NCBI GenBank assembly: GCA_934045905.1 | Contig: OW203771.1 | Location: 5,580,001-5,644,000 of the forward strand | Direction of reading: 5' to 3' | Source: Leuctra nigra | Lineage: Eukaryota > Arthropoda > Insecta > Plecoptera > Leuctridae | DNA: 64,000 nt | Shown here: piece by piece, positions 22,040 through 33,831 of the stretch | Layout of the letters: every line of letters begins with the position of its first letter | How positions within the stretch are numbered: position 1 is the first letter of the stretch | Notes under the pieces: generated by a model | What the model saw: the letters and a program-made list of their open reading frames with translations, nothing else | The model's database searches: none | What the model was told of the DNA's origin: nothing | Made by a program: the position numbers and the translations under genes

Positions 22040-23280
22040 AATACGAAATTTACAATCATATTATCACAACTAAAATTTTAATAAAAACATCTCAACATAC
22101 AAAATTAATCTACTGTACGAGAAATTGAATTTAGAGTTTAGTGAAGTAATAAAGTTTGTCACTATAAGTGGTTATACAATAAATACACACCAATATACTA
22201 ATATACTGGCATATATATTTTCAATTTGCAGTTGGTATTCGGAGGTCATCAGAGAAAACCACATTTAATATATTATAATATTTCGAAAATGAATTATCTA
22301 TAAGTAGATAATCCAACGAGTTAATCACGATTTGGTGCTTAATTAATAGACACAATGTTTGTGATTATGTTATACTATTGTGAGTGCTTATATCTAGATA
22401 ATTATCTAGATATTTTTACCTATTATCTTTTCTAGATATATAAATAATTGGTTTTCTTTATCTTTATCTAGATTAAAAAAATAAAATTCCAAATGCATTT
22501 GTTTGTAACTTTGTATAAACATACACGAACCTCAAATGTCAGATATGATATGAAAAATAAAATCTCCGTTTAGTCGCATTACTTGGCTTGTTCTGACGGC
22601 CCCATTTTTTTAAAACTCAAGCTCCGAATTAAGAATTCGAAAATAATTGAGGAACAGTAATTTGTAAAAAAAAAATCTATTATCACAATTATCTAGTTAA
22701 TTGTTTTTATATTTATCTATTATCTAGATGATGTGTTGGAAATGTATCTATTATCTTATCAAGAAAATGTTTTGGCATGTTATCTTTATCTTTATCTAGA
22801 TAAAAATAAAATAATCTAATCACAACACTGGTCATAAGACACCTGCATTATAAATATATAAAATGAATGTATATTCCAGTGTTGAATTCAACAAGACAAA
22901 TACAGCGACAGAACTTCGAAGAGCTTGTTTGAGGAAAGCTCGGTGTAAAGTTGCCTGTGACCTGAAGGAAGTTCACTTCTGGTCGATGACAGTTGAAAGA
23001 ACGGAGTAATACCCATATGATGTACGCAGAATCTGGCGAAGAAAAACAAGAAGTCAGTTACAATGACACGTGACTCTATTTAGTTATGGGAGCGGAAGTC
23101 AAAGTTTTCATAGTGAGACTTGATGAAGTTTTATGTAGGAAACAAAACTTTTTTTGAATTGGTCACAAATATTTCAGAGCAATTTTTTTGAAATGCCAGG
23201 AAAAAGACGCTAAACGCGTTGATATGAGCCATCGTATTGCAAGAAAGTTGCTGATTTATAATTGACCTATGATATAAATG
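22040..23280. other. AT-rich intergenic DNA with TATCTAGATA words
   Basis: No coding exon or element with clear ends is seen. From about 22385 to 22810 the words TATCTAGATA, TTATCTTTATCTAGAT and ATCTAGATAATTATCTAGAT recur in both orientations, giving a locally palindromic region that may be a decayed foldback element. The rest is unremarkable. Confidence 0.4.
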
Positions 23281-23675
23281 ACCCAGAAAAAAACACTCCG
23301 TGTAAAAAAGGCAGCCAAGTCTCTTTACTTTAAAAAAATTCAACACCGAAAAGGAGTGATATCAAAAAAGGAGCCAAGTCAATGACATTTCCAAATATTT
23401 AATCGTATCTTTGAAATAAAAGTATAAACACCGAGAAATACTTTACAAAAGGACTTGGCGCATCGTTTTTTTAAAGACATCATTCTATCCTAAAAGTGGA
23501 AAGAAATTTACAAGTAGGTACATTTTCCTCTTTCTATTAGAGCCAGAATCTATGAATCAAGCTACTTTTAGTAATGACTATTTTATAGTTTTGTCAATGG
23601 CGATAGAAGCATGATTTTATGCTGTAATATATAAGTAATATAAGGGTGAAAGAATTACATAACAATTGGAAGTGG

Positions 23676-23865
23676 TGAGAATGTAGGTTTCTTTGGAAAA
23701 CTTCCATGGAGTCAGGAGTCAGGATCCTCATCAGTGTGTTGTGTCTAATGTCCGCCCGTCCGATCGGGTAGCTCAGTTGGTAGAGCTCTCGCCCGGCAAG
23801 TGAGAGGTCCCAAGTTCGTGCCCCGGTTCGGTCGGATATTTTTCACAACACACATCCCTTCATAT
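23676..23865 (+). mobile_element. tRNA-derived SINE with 13-bp target duplication
   Basis: CAATTGGAAGTGG occurs at 23663-23675 and 23866-23878, and the corresponding place in copy 1 (near 5600) has a single AACAAGGAAGTGGGC. The 190-bp insert contains a good pol III A box (TAGCTCAGTTGGTAGAGC at about 23769) and a weaker B box (AAGTTCGTGCC). It has no long A tail. A related sequence lies inverted at about 63430-63620. Confidence 0.8.
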
Positions 23866-24729
23866 CAATTGGAAGTGGGCTCATACATATTCTTGCAGTA
23901 CTGTTAATATGGCGATATTAGACTGGTATCTTTTCATAATTTGATCTTGACTGAAGGAAATCATGAAACGTTGTCAAATAATTACTAACTAATGGAACAC
24001 AATTATATATTTTTGAAGTGTCAAGTGTATAAAGTTAAATTTTTTAATAGAAATTCAATATGACTGTCTTCTTTGTGAAATGTATTTTTATAAAATGTGT
24101 ATTAATAGAAATTGTTACATGATGAGAAGGTATAACGCATGAGACTTAATTATATTCACCACGAAACAATATTACGAAGATTACTATTGTGTATATTTAT
24201 AGAAAGCATAGACAACAAGTTTCATAGCGTATATATTCATATAGAAAATATTTTACAGAAGGTATGTATAATATGTACCTAATTGAAAGATGTTTCCCTA
24301 TTATTCTAAACATTCAAAATGACGGTTGTATATAAATGGCACATGCTTATGAATAGAAAAATGTCTTTAAAAAAACGATGCGCCAAGTCCTTTTGTAAAG
24401 TATTTCTCGGTGTTTATACTTTTATTTCAAAGATACGATTAAATATTTGGAAATGTCATTGACTTGGCTCCTTTTTTGATATCACTCCTTTTCGGTGTTG
24501 AATTTTTTTAAAGTAAAGAGACTTGGCTGCCTTTTTTACACGGAGTGTTTTTTTCTGGGATATCACTTCTTTTGTTAGTTTATTCATACAGCTTGTAGCA
24601 CAGCTTGTGTCCGTGCAAGAACTTATTTCTTTAAAAAAATACGCCTATGCCGATTTGGATACTTAGAAAAGTTGCGTTTGGTATATAAGATTAAAATAAT
24701 TATCCAAGAAGAATAGCTTTAAGTTTCGT

Positions 24730-25830
24730 TACAATCGGTCCAGCCGTTTTCGATATATGACGTCACTTCCGGTTTTAGCAATGGCGGCCGAAAATAATGT
24801 CGTCTTGAATTCATAATTATTACTCCTACACATTTCCAAAATTTGGTTGCAATCGGTACAGCCGTTTTTGATATATGACGTCACTTCCGGTTTTAACAAT
24901 GGCGGCCGAAAATAATGTCGTCTTGAATTCATAATTATTAGTACAACACATTTCCAAAATTTGGTTGCAATCGGTACAGCCATTTTCGATATATGACGTC
25001 ACTTCCGGTTTTAACAATGGCGGCCGAAAATAATGTCGTCTTGAATTCATAATTATTAGTACAACACATTTCCAAAATTTGATTGCAATCGGTACAGCCA
25101 TTTTCGATATTTGACGTCACTTCCGGTTTTAACAATGGCGGCCGAAAATAATGTCGTCTTGAATTCATAATTATTAGTCCAACACATTTCCAAACTTAGG
25201 TTGCAATCGGTACAACCGTTTACGATATATGACGTCACTTCCGGTTTTAAAAATGGCCGCCGAGAACACTGCAACCTTGAATTTATAATTATTTACAAAG
25301 TACGTTTACTTATATCTATTTTAAAGTATAAAGTGGTGAATTTAGCGTCATTTAGCATATTTATGACGTCATTTCCGGTATAGGTCATAAAATGTGTGAC
25401 GTCATTTCCGGTTTCGATATTTGAATCATCAAATATTACTGATTACATAAAGTTGACCGTCTAAATCGTTTAGCGCTGGTTTTGTTCTAATCTGTTTAGC
25501 CGTTTTTGAGACATGATGTCACTTCCGGTTTCAAAATGGCGGCTTCCGGTTGGTTTTATAACAAGTCAAATGAAATATCAAAAGTACAAACGTTACATAA
25601 ATATCAAGACAATCGGATCAACAGTTGTTGCTGAAATGCAAATCGATGTATATTAAATTTCATGACGTCATTTCCGGTTTATTTAAAATAATGTTCAGTC
25701 TTTTGATATTGATAATCCATATAGATGACCGTCTGAAACGATTGGCGCAAATTTAGTTCCGATCGGTCCAACCGTTGACGAGATATGACGTCACTTCCGG
25801 TTTCAAAATGGCGGCACAAAAAATTCATGG
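24730..25830 (+). repeat. Tandem units with CRE-, ETS- and YY1-like words (copy 2)
   Basis: Five near-identical units of about 118 bp (24740-25260) are followed by looser ones. All have TGACGTCACTTCCGGTTT and AATGGCGGC or AAATGGCGGC in fixed order. TGACGTCATTTCCGG variants appear at about 25366, 25397 and 25661. Confidence 0.8.
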
Positions 25831-25950
25831 GGACAAGGTTAAATCAGACGCCAAAAGTGCACACGTGGTAAAAATGTGAGATCAATCGGTTCAGCCGTTT
25901 AGGCTGTGGCCTGTTTACCGGATTTGAATTCCAGGAGACTACTACTACTA

Positions 25951-27275
25951 CTAGGAAAACGCTCAGTGTAACGCGTTGATAAGCGAGCACGGGTACGTGC
26001 AAATTCTCGAACCGGAAATGCGTACACAACGCACAGAAAACATATACATCCATATGGAATTGATTATGATATCAACTTAAAAGTGTATGCTTTTCATCGA
26101 AACTTTAAAATAGCATCTAAGCACCTGGTTCATAAAGCAAATCAGAATCAATTTTCAATTGGCACTGGAAAACATTCATTTCGATACTTCATTACTGACA
26201 GATATTAAAAATGTAAATAACTTCATACGTTCTTAACTGATTGGGATGAAATTTTGTAAAATAAGAGACAATATTGGTCTTAATGATCATGCAAAATATG
26301 AGTTTGATCAGAATTATCGAAGACCGTTTTCATTTTTCAGCCTATCAGGAGATATTTATTTAAATTTTAACCAATGAATCTGAGTAACGCGTTGATGAGC
26401 GAGCACGGATACGCGCAACACCTCGAACCGAAATTCTGTCTATCGAAAATGTCATTAAAAGCCAATAATTCTAAAATTTCGCCACAGATTTGTATAGAAA
26501 TCTCAAAACATTCCTAAAATATTGGTCCAAATAACCATGCAAAGCTTTAAGTTGATCAATTGAACCTTTATGATTGAACTGTTCCGTGTTAATTTTCAAA
26601 AATCACAGGATCTCCTTCAAAAAATATACCTGAGACCACTCATATGATATAAGTGTGTCTACACAATATCAGATCGACTGTTGAACGGTCATTATCAGTT
26701 TCATTTGCGTTTGAAAGTTTCTGCTCTAACTACCTTGCCTTGAACTGAAGAGTCGAAGTCGCCGTGAATTTGACAGCCAACACGCTAATAGTCCGTAAAA
26801 TGTCAATAACGTTTGGATTTAAACACAGATTAGTATGAAAATTGTCAAAAATGCAGATAATGTTGGACCCAACCATCATGCGAAGTTATAAGTTGATCGT
26901 TCAATCGGTTATAGTTTAAATTTCTAAAAACACAGGAAAGATGGTTTTAAATTTTAACCAATGGGAGGATTTGGCTGAAACTTTGTTTGATTGGGTACAA
27001 TGTTGGGGGTAATGACTTGTCAAAATTTCAATTTGATCAAAACAACCAATCGAAAGTTAATTTTTTTTAAATTTGAACCAATCAATGGATTTCAAAAAAA
27101 TTAGGGTCTGCAACAATCAGAAATGTTACGTACATGTGTGCAAAATTTCAGCTCGATCGAAGAAAAACTCTGACCTGTATATCGTCAGTAACAGAAAAAA
27201 AAAAAAACAAACAAAAAAAAAAACAGAGGTCCGTGCCAAAAGAGCCAAATGGAGACGCTCGCTTCGCTCGCTCAA
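25951..27275 (-). mobile_element. Helitron/Helentron-like element (family B) with identifiable empty site
   Basis: The element sits between ACTACTACTA and ATTATTATTATGAAAACC. The uninterrupted homologous site in copy 3 of family C (about 35390-35435) reads a longer run of ACT triplets, GAG, then ATTATTATTATGAAAACC. The termini are CTAGGAAAACGCTC (the 3' end in minus orientation) and CGCTCGCTTCGCTCGCTCAA (inverted 5' end). No terminal duplication is evident, as expected for Helitron-type insertion. Confidence 0.7.
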
Positions 27276-28075
27276 TGATTATTATTATGAAAACCGCCCT
27301 AAAACACTGTTTTCACGGCCCTCTAGCGCGCAAAGGGCGTAACCTATTGTTCCCAAATTTGGTATATGTTGTAGGGTGGGCCATAGCTCGAAATTAAGAT
27401 ATTTCGCAACAATGTGAGATTTCTCAATTTTAAGATCCAGTAGGCCGAAAATGCCACTTTGATGCTTACAGTAAAAGTGGGTTTGCTCCAGCCTTTATAT
27501 GAGAGTGTGCGCGCGCCGTACGACTTGGCTGGCGTGGAGCGACCGCTCCACTAGATAAAGACAGTTTGATCGAATGTGTCAAGAGAGCAGTCATAAGTAC
27601 ATATAAAAAAGTTTGTTTTTGTTTAATTTTACAAATATTTCAAAATATGCAAAACATCAGTTAAGTGTCAAGAACTCTTCAAGTTATCAACTGTACCAAT
27701 GAAAGTCAATGCAAGTAGAAATGTATTTTAAAACACTGATTATCTCCAAACTACCGGTTTTCAAAATATAAATTAAACCCCTGTATGAAACAAATAGTAA
27801 TAATATTGGAAATAGTAATGTTTTTTCTTAATTGCAAGGAAAATATTCTCAAAAAATTAATTCATAAAATAATTCACTTCTCATGATAAGGTCCCTTTTC
27901 TCGGACCCCAACACAGATATTATTTAAAAAAAACTCAGTTAATTTATAAAAAAAAAAAATAATAAAAAAAATAACACAAATGTTCAAGTGGTATAATTGT
28001 TCAATGAATCATCATCTTTCATCATCATTTTTTAATGAATCATTAAAAATATATACAAAACACAATGTTACTTAC

Positions 28076-31000
28076 AACTTGGATTGTCTCCAAGGTAACC
28101 GGAATGAAACCAACTGCTTTCATAACAATAGACTGATTCGCCATCGTCATCACAATCCGCATTGATCTCTTGAAGCTGTCCGACGCGTCGAACCAATCGC
28201 AGCTGTACATCGACTCACCCACCAGAGAGCTCTGAAACACGCATCAAGATCCGAAGTCATCCCTTTCCAATCATTCTTAGCAGCGTAATGGTTGTTTAGT
28301 GTTGTAAATTACCACCTGTAAATTACAAATACCGTGTAATTTACACCATTATTAAATTACTGAATAATTTCTGAATAATTTGCGGAATTCTGGTACATTA
28401 CTATGGATTTTTTCATATTATTTATACTTTTTTCACTTACAGGGCGCCAAAATAGACCAAAAAACTTACTTTTTGGATAATTAAGCCTTAGACAACTTTT
28501 GATATCTTTTTACTCGTTCCACTTAGAACGATGATTTTTTTAGAGCTAAAAGCTCTTGAAACAGAATTTTGAAATAGTTATGTCTAGGTTTTTTTAATTT
28601 TTTTTGACAATTTATTTGTTAAAAAGTTTTAATTACCTCTAGACAAAAATCATATTTTTGTATTTTTTTCTGTAAGAACTCGAATTTGTTTTTGACATGT
28701 TCATGGTAGTACTTCCACAAATTATTAGCAAATTTAGAGAAACGAAATTTTATTTTGGCGTTTTTTTTTTGTTGAGTTGGCTTGGAATGACACTAACTCA
28801 CAATCAAAGATGACAAAATTATTTGTGGTCTTAAATGAACACTGTTACTCAAAATATCTTATCCTTTCTACTTATATTGTTTTCTAAAACAAGCTCGATT
28901 TTAAATTTTCAAAATTACCCAACCTTTGTAATTTACCGGGTAAGTTACGTGGTAATTTACAAAATTTTAAATTACCGGTAATTTCACATCACCATTGTTG
29001 CTTGACTTCAAATCAAGTTAACCCTCTCATGGATCGTCTTACCTGCTCTGTAAGCTGGTCGAATACAGTCGAATCGGTTACAGTGACAGTGGATGCGAGT
29101 ACAAAGATGCCGATTATAATTAAAAGTATGATGTCAATTGAAATTGCCTAGGAGAAAAGTTTCATGGTCATCATCATGCGACAGTATTCGCCGAGGGTAA
29201 TATTAGTCAAGTTGATTGTTACTCGAGAATAGAAAGATGCTCACCAGGGAGATCAAGAAAGCCGCCAGTGCTGATGACAAAAGATAGTAGATCACGCCAA
29301 CAAACATTAACGTTTGTAGCAGAGCTTCAAATTCTCTGCAAACCCTGAAACAGTTTGTATCATCAGTAAAAACTAATAAAGATCATCATGGAATGATGGA
29401 AATAGTGGAAATAGTTTACAGACGAGTGAGTTGAAAGAACTCACCTGATCAGTGCCTGATGTTGCTTAATGCAGTCAACCAAACGTGCGTTCATTTCCTT
29501 GTCAAGCTCAACCTTCTCTTCTTGGTCACACTTGTACCTCATGGGATACCGATGCTTTCCAATCACCCTCCATACGGGAACTGTCTCACTCGAAACTACT
29601 TGGTTTAACTCCATCACACCTCGCTCAGCTGGTGTTCGACTGTTCTCAGTCTTCTGGCGACGCTTGGCCATGATGTGCTCGAGACTGTCAGCTCCTCCTT
29701 GACTTAACTCCATCACACCTCGCTCAGCTGGTGTTCGACTGTTCTCAGTCTTCTGGCGACGCTTGGCCATGATGTGCTCGAGACTTTCAGCTCCTCCTTG
29801 ACTTAACTCCATCACACCTCGCTCAGCTGATGTTCGACTGTTCTCAGTCTTCTGGCGACGCTTGGCCATGATGTGCTCGAGACTTTCAGCTCCTCCTTGA
29901 CTTAACTCCATCACACCTCGCTCAGCTGATGTTCGACTGTTCTCAGTCTTCTGGCGACGCTTGGCCATGATGTGCTCGAGACTTTCAGCTCCTCCTTGAC
30001 TTAACTCCATCACACCTCGCTCAGCTGATGTTCGACTGTTCTCAGTCTTCTGGCGACGCTTGGCCATGATGTGCTCGAGACTGTCAGCTCCTCCTTGACT
30101 TAACTCCATCACACCTCGCTCAGCTGGTGTTCGACTGTTCTCAGTCTTCTGGCGACGCTTGGCCATGATGTGCTCGAGACTGTCAGCTCCTCCTTGCCTT
30201 AACTCCATCACACCTCGCTCAGCTGGTGTACGACTGTTCTTAGTCTTCTGGTGACGCTTGGCCTTGATGTGCTCGAGACTGTCAGCTCGGATATTAAACA
30301 ACTTGTCGCACAGAACGCGGAATTGACAAGTAATATTGATGGCCAAAGTCGTAGTAATGAACTGCTGCGTACAACAACAAAACATTACAGTTCCAGCCAG
30401 AATAAAGTATAAGATTGTAGATATTTCATGGCTTGGTGACGTTGTTGTATCATGTAGAAAATAATACCTGTGTAAAATACATCGTGTTAACCGTGCATAA
30501 TTGCTTTAGTTCACTTTAAAGCTACTTCTCATTCATCAAAACTAATTCATTTAAATTAGTAACTTCAATTCTATCTAAATTAGATGCCAGCACAGCATAG
30601 ATTACTTCAGACCCTGTAGTTAATGCAAATGACTGATAGGCAACTAGTTACTCGTTAAATTTCAATTAGCAGATACGTAGGCCAACACATTTCTTACCCT
30701 ATTAAAGAAAGGTCGGCTGTGAGAAAAAATATGATGACCCAAATGAAATAAATGCCAACAGTGACGAATATTCCTGGGATCAGTACATTCATCAGTAAGT
30801 CTGTGATTCTCGTGGTCTTTCTGACGATAGCTTGAACACGGCTGTTGCTGGACGAATACTTCAAATTGATTCTCTCCAGAGATAACAGCAAGTGACGCAA
30901 CTTCCCAGGTCTCAGGTAGAAACTGGACAGGCTGGTTGTAATGAAAATCGACACCAGCTCGAAGTTGGCCAACTTGGTCACTTCTTTGAACGACAAGTCG

Positions 31001-31621
31001 TCCCAATTGATGTAGAGGAAATACCAGCGATTGAAGACACATTCGTACCATATTTCGCAGAAGATGATGACGGAGAAAACGTATTGGAACTTCTGCCAAG
31101 GAGTCATCTTGTCCATGGTTGAGAAGCAACGTATTCCTTGAGAAATTGAACAGAGTAACTTTAGGCAATAGTGCATCTAATATAATACTCTGCCTTTTTT
31201 AATATCTATCAAGTCAGGGCAGCGATTTAGACTTTGTTATTAAGATTTTTTGTGAGCAAGTACCTAATGAGGGGGAACGGACGGTCGTAGAACTATGGAA
31301 CTCGAATAAAAATGAAATCATTCATAATTTTTGATATTAGAATAATTCTAAACATTAATAAATAAAAAACGAAAACACAAAAAAATGGTTTCACAGGAAA
31401 ACTTACTAGTACGTTACAAATCGCATTTGAATATAATTGAGTATAGACAACTGGAATCGCCAAGTAATGCTACACGTACCTATGAAGTCCATGACCCTTA
31501 CGACTGATTTGAAGATTATGAACTCTTCTGCGACTGGAGATGGTTCCATCGCCACTGAAACTGTTGCCATCTTATGAATCAGCAGCGGAATCCTAGTGTC
31601 AGATACAAGCGTCTCTCCCAA
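28076..31621 (-). CDS. Odorant receptor A (7tm_6) with expanded intracellular loop
   Basis: Six exons in matching phases: 31621-31480, 31136-30698, 30467-29445, 29344-29245, 29147-29043 and 28231-28076. Together they encode about 655 residues. Hydrophobic segments include LLMNVLIPGIFVTVGIYFIW, ISTILYFILAGTVMFCCC, LMFVGVIYYLLSSALAAFLI and IDIILLIIIGIFVLAS. The C-terminal exon has the family pattern SSLVGESMYSCDWF, FKRSMRIVMTMANQ and GFIPVTLETI. Insect odorant receptors form ligand-gated cation channels with Orco in sensory neuron dendrites. Usual length is about 400 residues. The excess comes from seven 33-residue repeats (residues 255-485) in the loop before the LVDCIKQHQ segment. A final short exon after 28076 was not found; reading through would add ten residues. 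The start could be a later Met in exon 1. Confidence 0.85.
29594..30286 (-). repeat. Seven in-frame 99-bp repeats inside odorant receptor A exon 3
   Basis: Each unit encodes 33 residues beginning ADSLEHIMAKRRQK and continuing TENSRTPAERGVMELSQGG. The variants are mostly D/E at residue 2, P/S in the TPAER stretch, and changes in the first and last units (KAKRHQKTK, ELNQVV). All seven remain open and in frame. The unit is hydrophilic, rich in Arg, Lys and Glu, with no predicted membrane segment. The interior copies are nearly identical at DNA level, implying recent expansion or gene conversion. Confidence 0.95.
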
Positions 31622-33030
31622 CTACAACTCTCAAGAACAGAAGCGTTTAACACTTTTACATTCCCCACGGAATCAATTATTCACACGCTCACATAACATC
31701 TTGGATCCTAATGTATTCGATGAATAATTGAAAATGTTCTGATACGATCGTACTTTTCGAACGGGTTCAAATGTTCTTGCCGCTTTATTTACACTTGCAC
31801 TAGGAATTGAAGCCAGTCCGTAGAGGTAAATAAACTTTAGATAGTATTTTTAAAAAAAGATACACATTAGTTGTACAAAGTTTTAGACAAAATGTAAGAC
31901 ACCTCTTGATAAAAAATAAACACGAGCGTACAAAGAAATTTAGTTTTTTTGTTTTACTTATGACAGATAATAATAACGTACATCATTGCAGATAAATGCA
32001 TAAGAAATATTAACACATGACGACGAAAGTAAATCTTGTCTCTTGTTTTGTAATAATTTTTATTTTTGTTGTATTTTATTTTTGTAGTTACGCGTTACGA
32101 ATAAGAAACTTATCGGCCATATATTTGAGAAAAATATTCCGAGATATCGACACAAACGCGTTTTATAGCATTATACCTATTATTTTTTTAACTTATGCGA
32201 AATACTAATTAGTTAAATGCAAGTTACGATTTTTTACCTTACTTCATTAATCGAAATAGCGTTAACCCACTTCCTATATACTTAATACTGGCTGATACGT
32301 TGTTTTCTTTACTGTTTCACAAATTTTCTTGTACATTCACGAAGCAAATGTCAAAATGATTGCACTTGGAATACAGCATTCTAGCCCAAATGCATTGGAA
32401 AGCTGAGCAAAAATTTGTCATGAAAGTGATGTAACCCGAAAAAGTACAAAATGTGCAAAAATGGCGTTTTCGTTTTTATGCGTGACACGGCAGTATTATT
32501 GTTCATATTGTTAATTAACGTGGCTCAACCGATCGAACATTCCAAAATATTTTTTTTTTTAAATTACCATCATGAATTACTTTTTCCATCATTTCAACTA
32601 TATTTAAGTTTAAAAGAATCATACAATGTAATTTAACTTGCAACTCCTGTCTTATAGCGAGGTTTTAATTTATTGCCTTTCGAGATTGAACAAAACTTTA
32701 ATACAGGAGGTATAGGGAAATCATTTCCATTTGGGTTTATAACTTTTAAAATAGCACACGTTGGTATTGTTTTTAATTTTTTTCCTAATAAAATGTCCAA
32801 CTTTCTATCAGAAAATATTTTTTTTTTTATTAAAGGGGACAACATAAAAATTAGATCTTCACTATTAGCCTAAATGTGACACGATTTTATTTACCTGTCT
32901 GCCATAAAATAACATGGACATCAAGAACCTATTTATGTATACATTTTTCTAATACCTACTGCAAAAAATACACAGCACACACCTGGATTTACAATAGTAA
33001 TTGCAAAACTGTCACGATGTATAGAAAAAT
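31622..33030. other. AT-rich 5' flank of odorant receptor A, no exon seen
   Basis: No supported exon is visible in either strand. The stretch 32641-32840 is the inverted partner of the repeat at 16650-16836. The remaining sequence is AT-rich with short open frames only. The receptor promoter should lie in the proximal part, but no start site or TATA motif stands out. Confidence 0.4.
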
Positions 33031-33060
33031 GAGCACACAATATCTGTATCTGTAATGGAA

Positions 33061-33225
33061 TGGAATGCAATGGAATGCTCCAATGCAATGCATTGGAGGC
33101 AATGGAATGAGCATGTAGAGAGAATGGGAGGAGACAGAATGGTGAGGAGAGCCAAAGATGGAAGACCTGTTGGGAATAGAAATGTGGGACGACCGAGGAA
33201 AAGATGGAAGGAGGCCATACAATAA
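33061..33225 (+). pseudogene. C-terminal remnant of a non-LTR retrotransposon ORF
   Basis: The frame reads RQWNEHVERMGGDRMVRRAK, then DGRPVGNRNVGRPRKRWKEA and a TAA stop. The W..H..RM and GRPRKRW pattern is typical of the C-terminal end of several LINE reverse transcriptases. The upstream sequence decays into a low-complexity GGAATGC run, and a purine-rich AAGAAGAAG tail and G-run follow (to about 33300). Only the 3' tip of the element survives. Confidence 0.7.
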
Positions 33226-33831
33226 GGAACAAGCTGGAAGCTTAGAGAGGAAGAAGAAGAAGAGAAGAAGAGATTTTTAAAAGTAAGGGGGGGGGGGGGT
33301 TTAAATATGATAGGAGGGCCCGATCAGAAGTACGCCACTGCCCGCTTGGCCTCGTTATGTAAGGAACTTGTCATTACTATCAGTAAATTAAGACTGATAT
33401 CATCAAGCCGATCATTAAGATTATAAGATAATATCGATAATGACCAATTGACGTCTAATTACTGTCATTTATATTGTAATCACAGAAAACATATTTAACA
33501 GAAATACAATACTCATTAGTTATAATAGTGAAACCTATTCAAAGATTAGGTTGAAAGCAACACACAACTTGTACTTTTGTACATTCCGAGATAATTACGG
33601 AAAGCTGGTATTATTATACCTGGCTTTGCTGCCGGGATTTCGCAACCATCTAATTTTTCCTAATAGAAATTACATTTAACAGAAAGCAGTGCAGAAAAAG
33701 ATGTGGATAAACAGGAAAATAAGAGAGAAGAGGTTGAGATATGGACAGAAGAAAATGAAATGGATTTTGATGAAGAACGAGCAGAAGAAGTAGAGAAGGA
33801 AGAAGAAGAAATTGAATAAAGTAGATTAGAT

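Larger units (their letters stand above)
23282..27556 (+). mobile_element. Composite element (family C), copy 2, with two nested insertions
   Basis: It has the same order of parts as 5219-8211: inverted repeats at 23282-23480 and 24361-24559, tandem CRE/ETS/YY1-like units from about 24730 to 25830, and the 3' module ending in the GTGGAGCGACCGCTCCAC hairpin. A SINE is inserted at 23676-23865 and a family B element at 25951-27275. Removing both restores continuity with the other copies. Confidence 0.65.

Noticed and set aside
23763..23836. tRNA gene
   Set aside because: A and B boxes are present but the anticodon arm and acceptor stem do not pair properly, and the sequence lies inside a 190-bp insert with a 13-bp target duplication, i.e. 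a SINE.
24729..25274. Overlapping minus-strand open frames rich in KPEVTSYIENGCTDC
   Set aside because: They are translations of the tandem CRE/ETS/YY1-like units with no start context, splice support or domain.
30662..31168. 168-codon open frame overlapping receptor A exon 2
   Set aside because: It is another frame of the receptor exon. The 160-codon frame carries the membrane segments and joins correctly to the flanking exons.
32451..32873. Short open frames upstream of receptor A
   Set aside because: They overlap the dispersed repeat at 32641-32840 or AT-rich DNA and have no splice partners or motifs.
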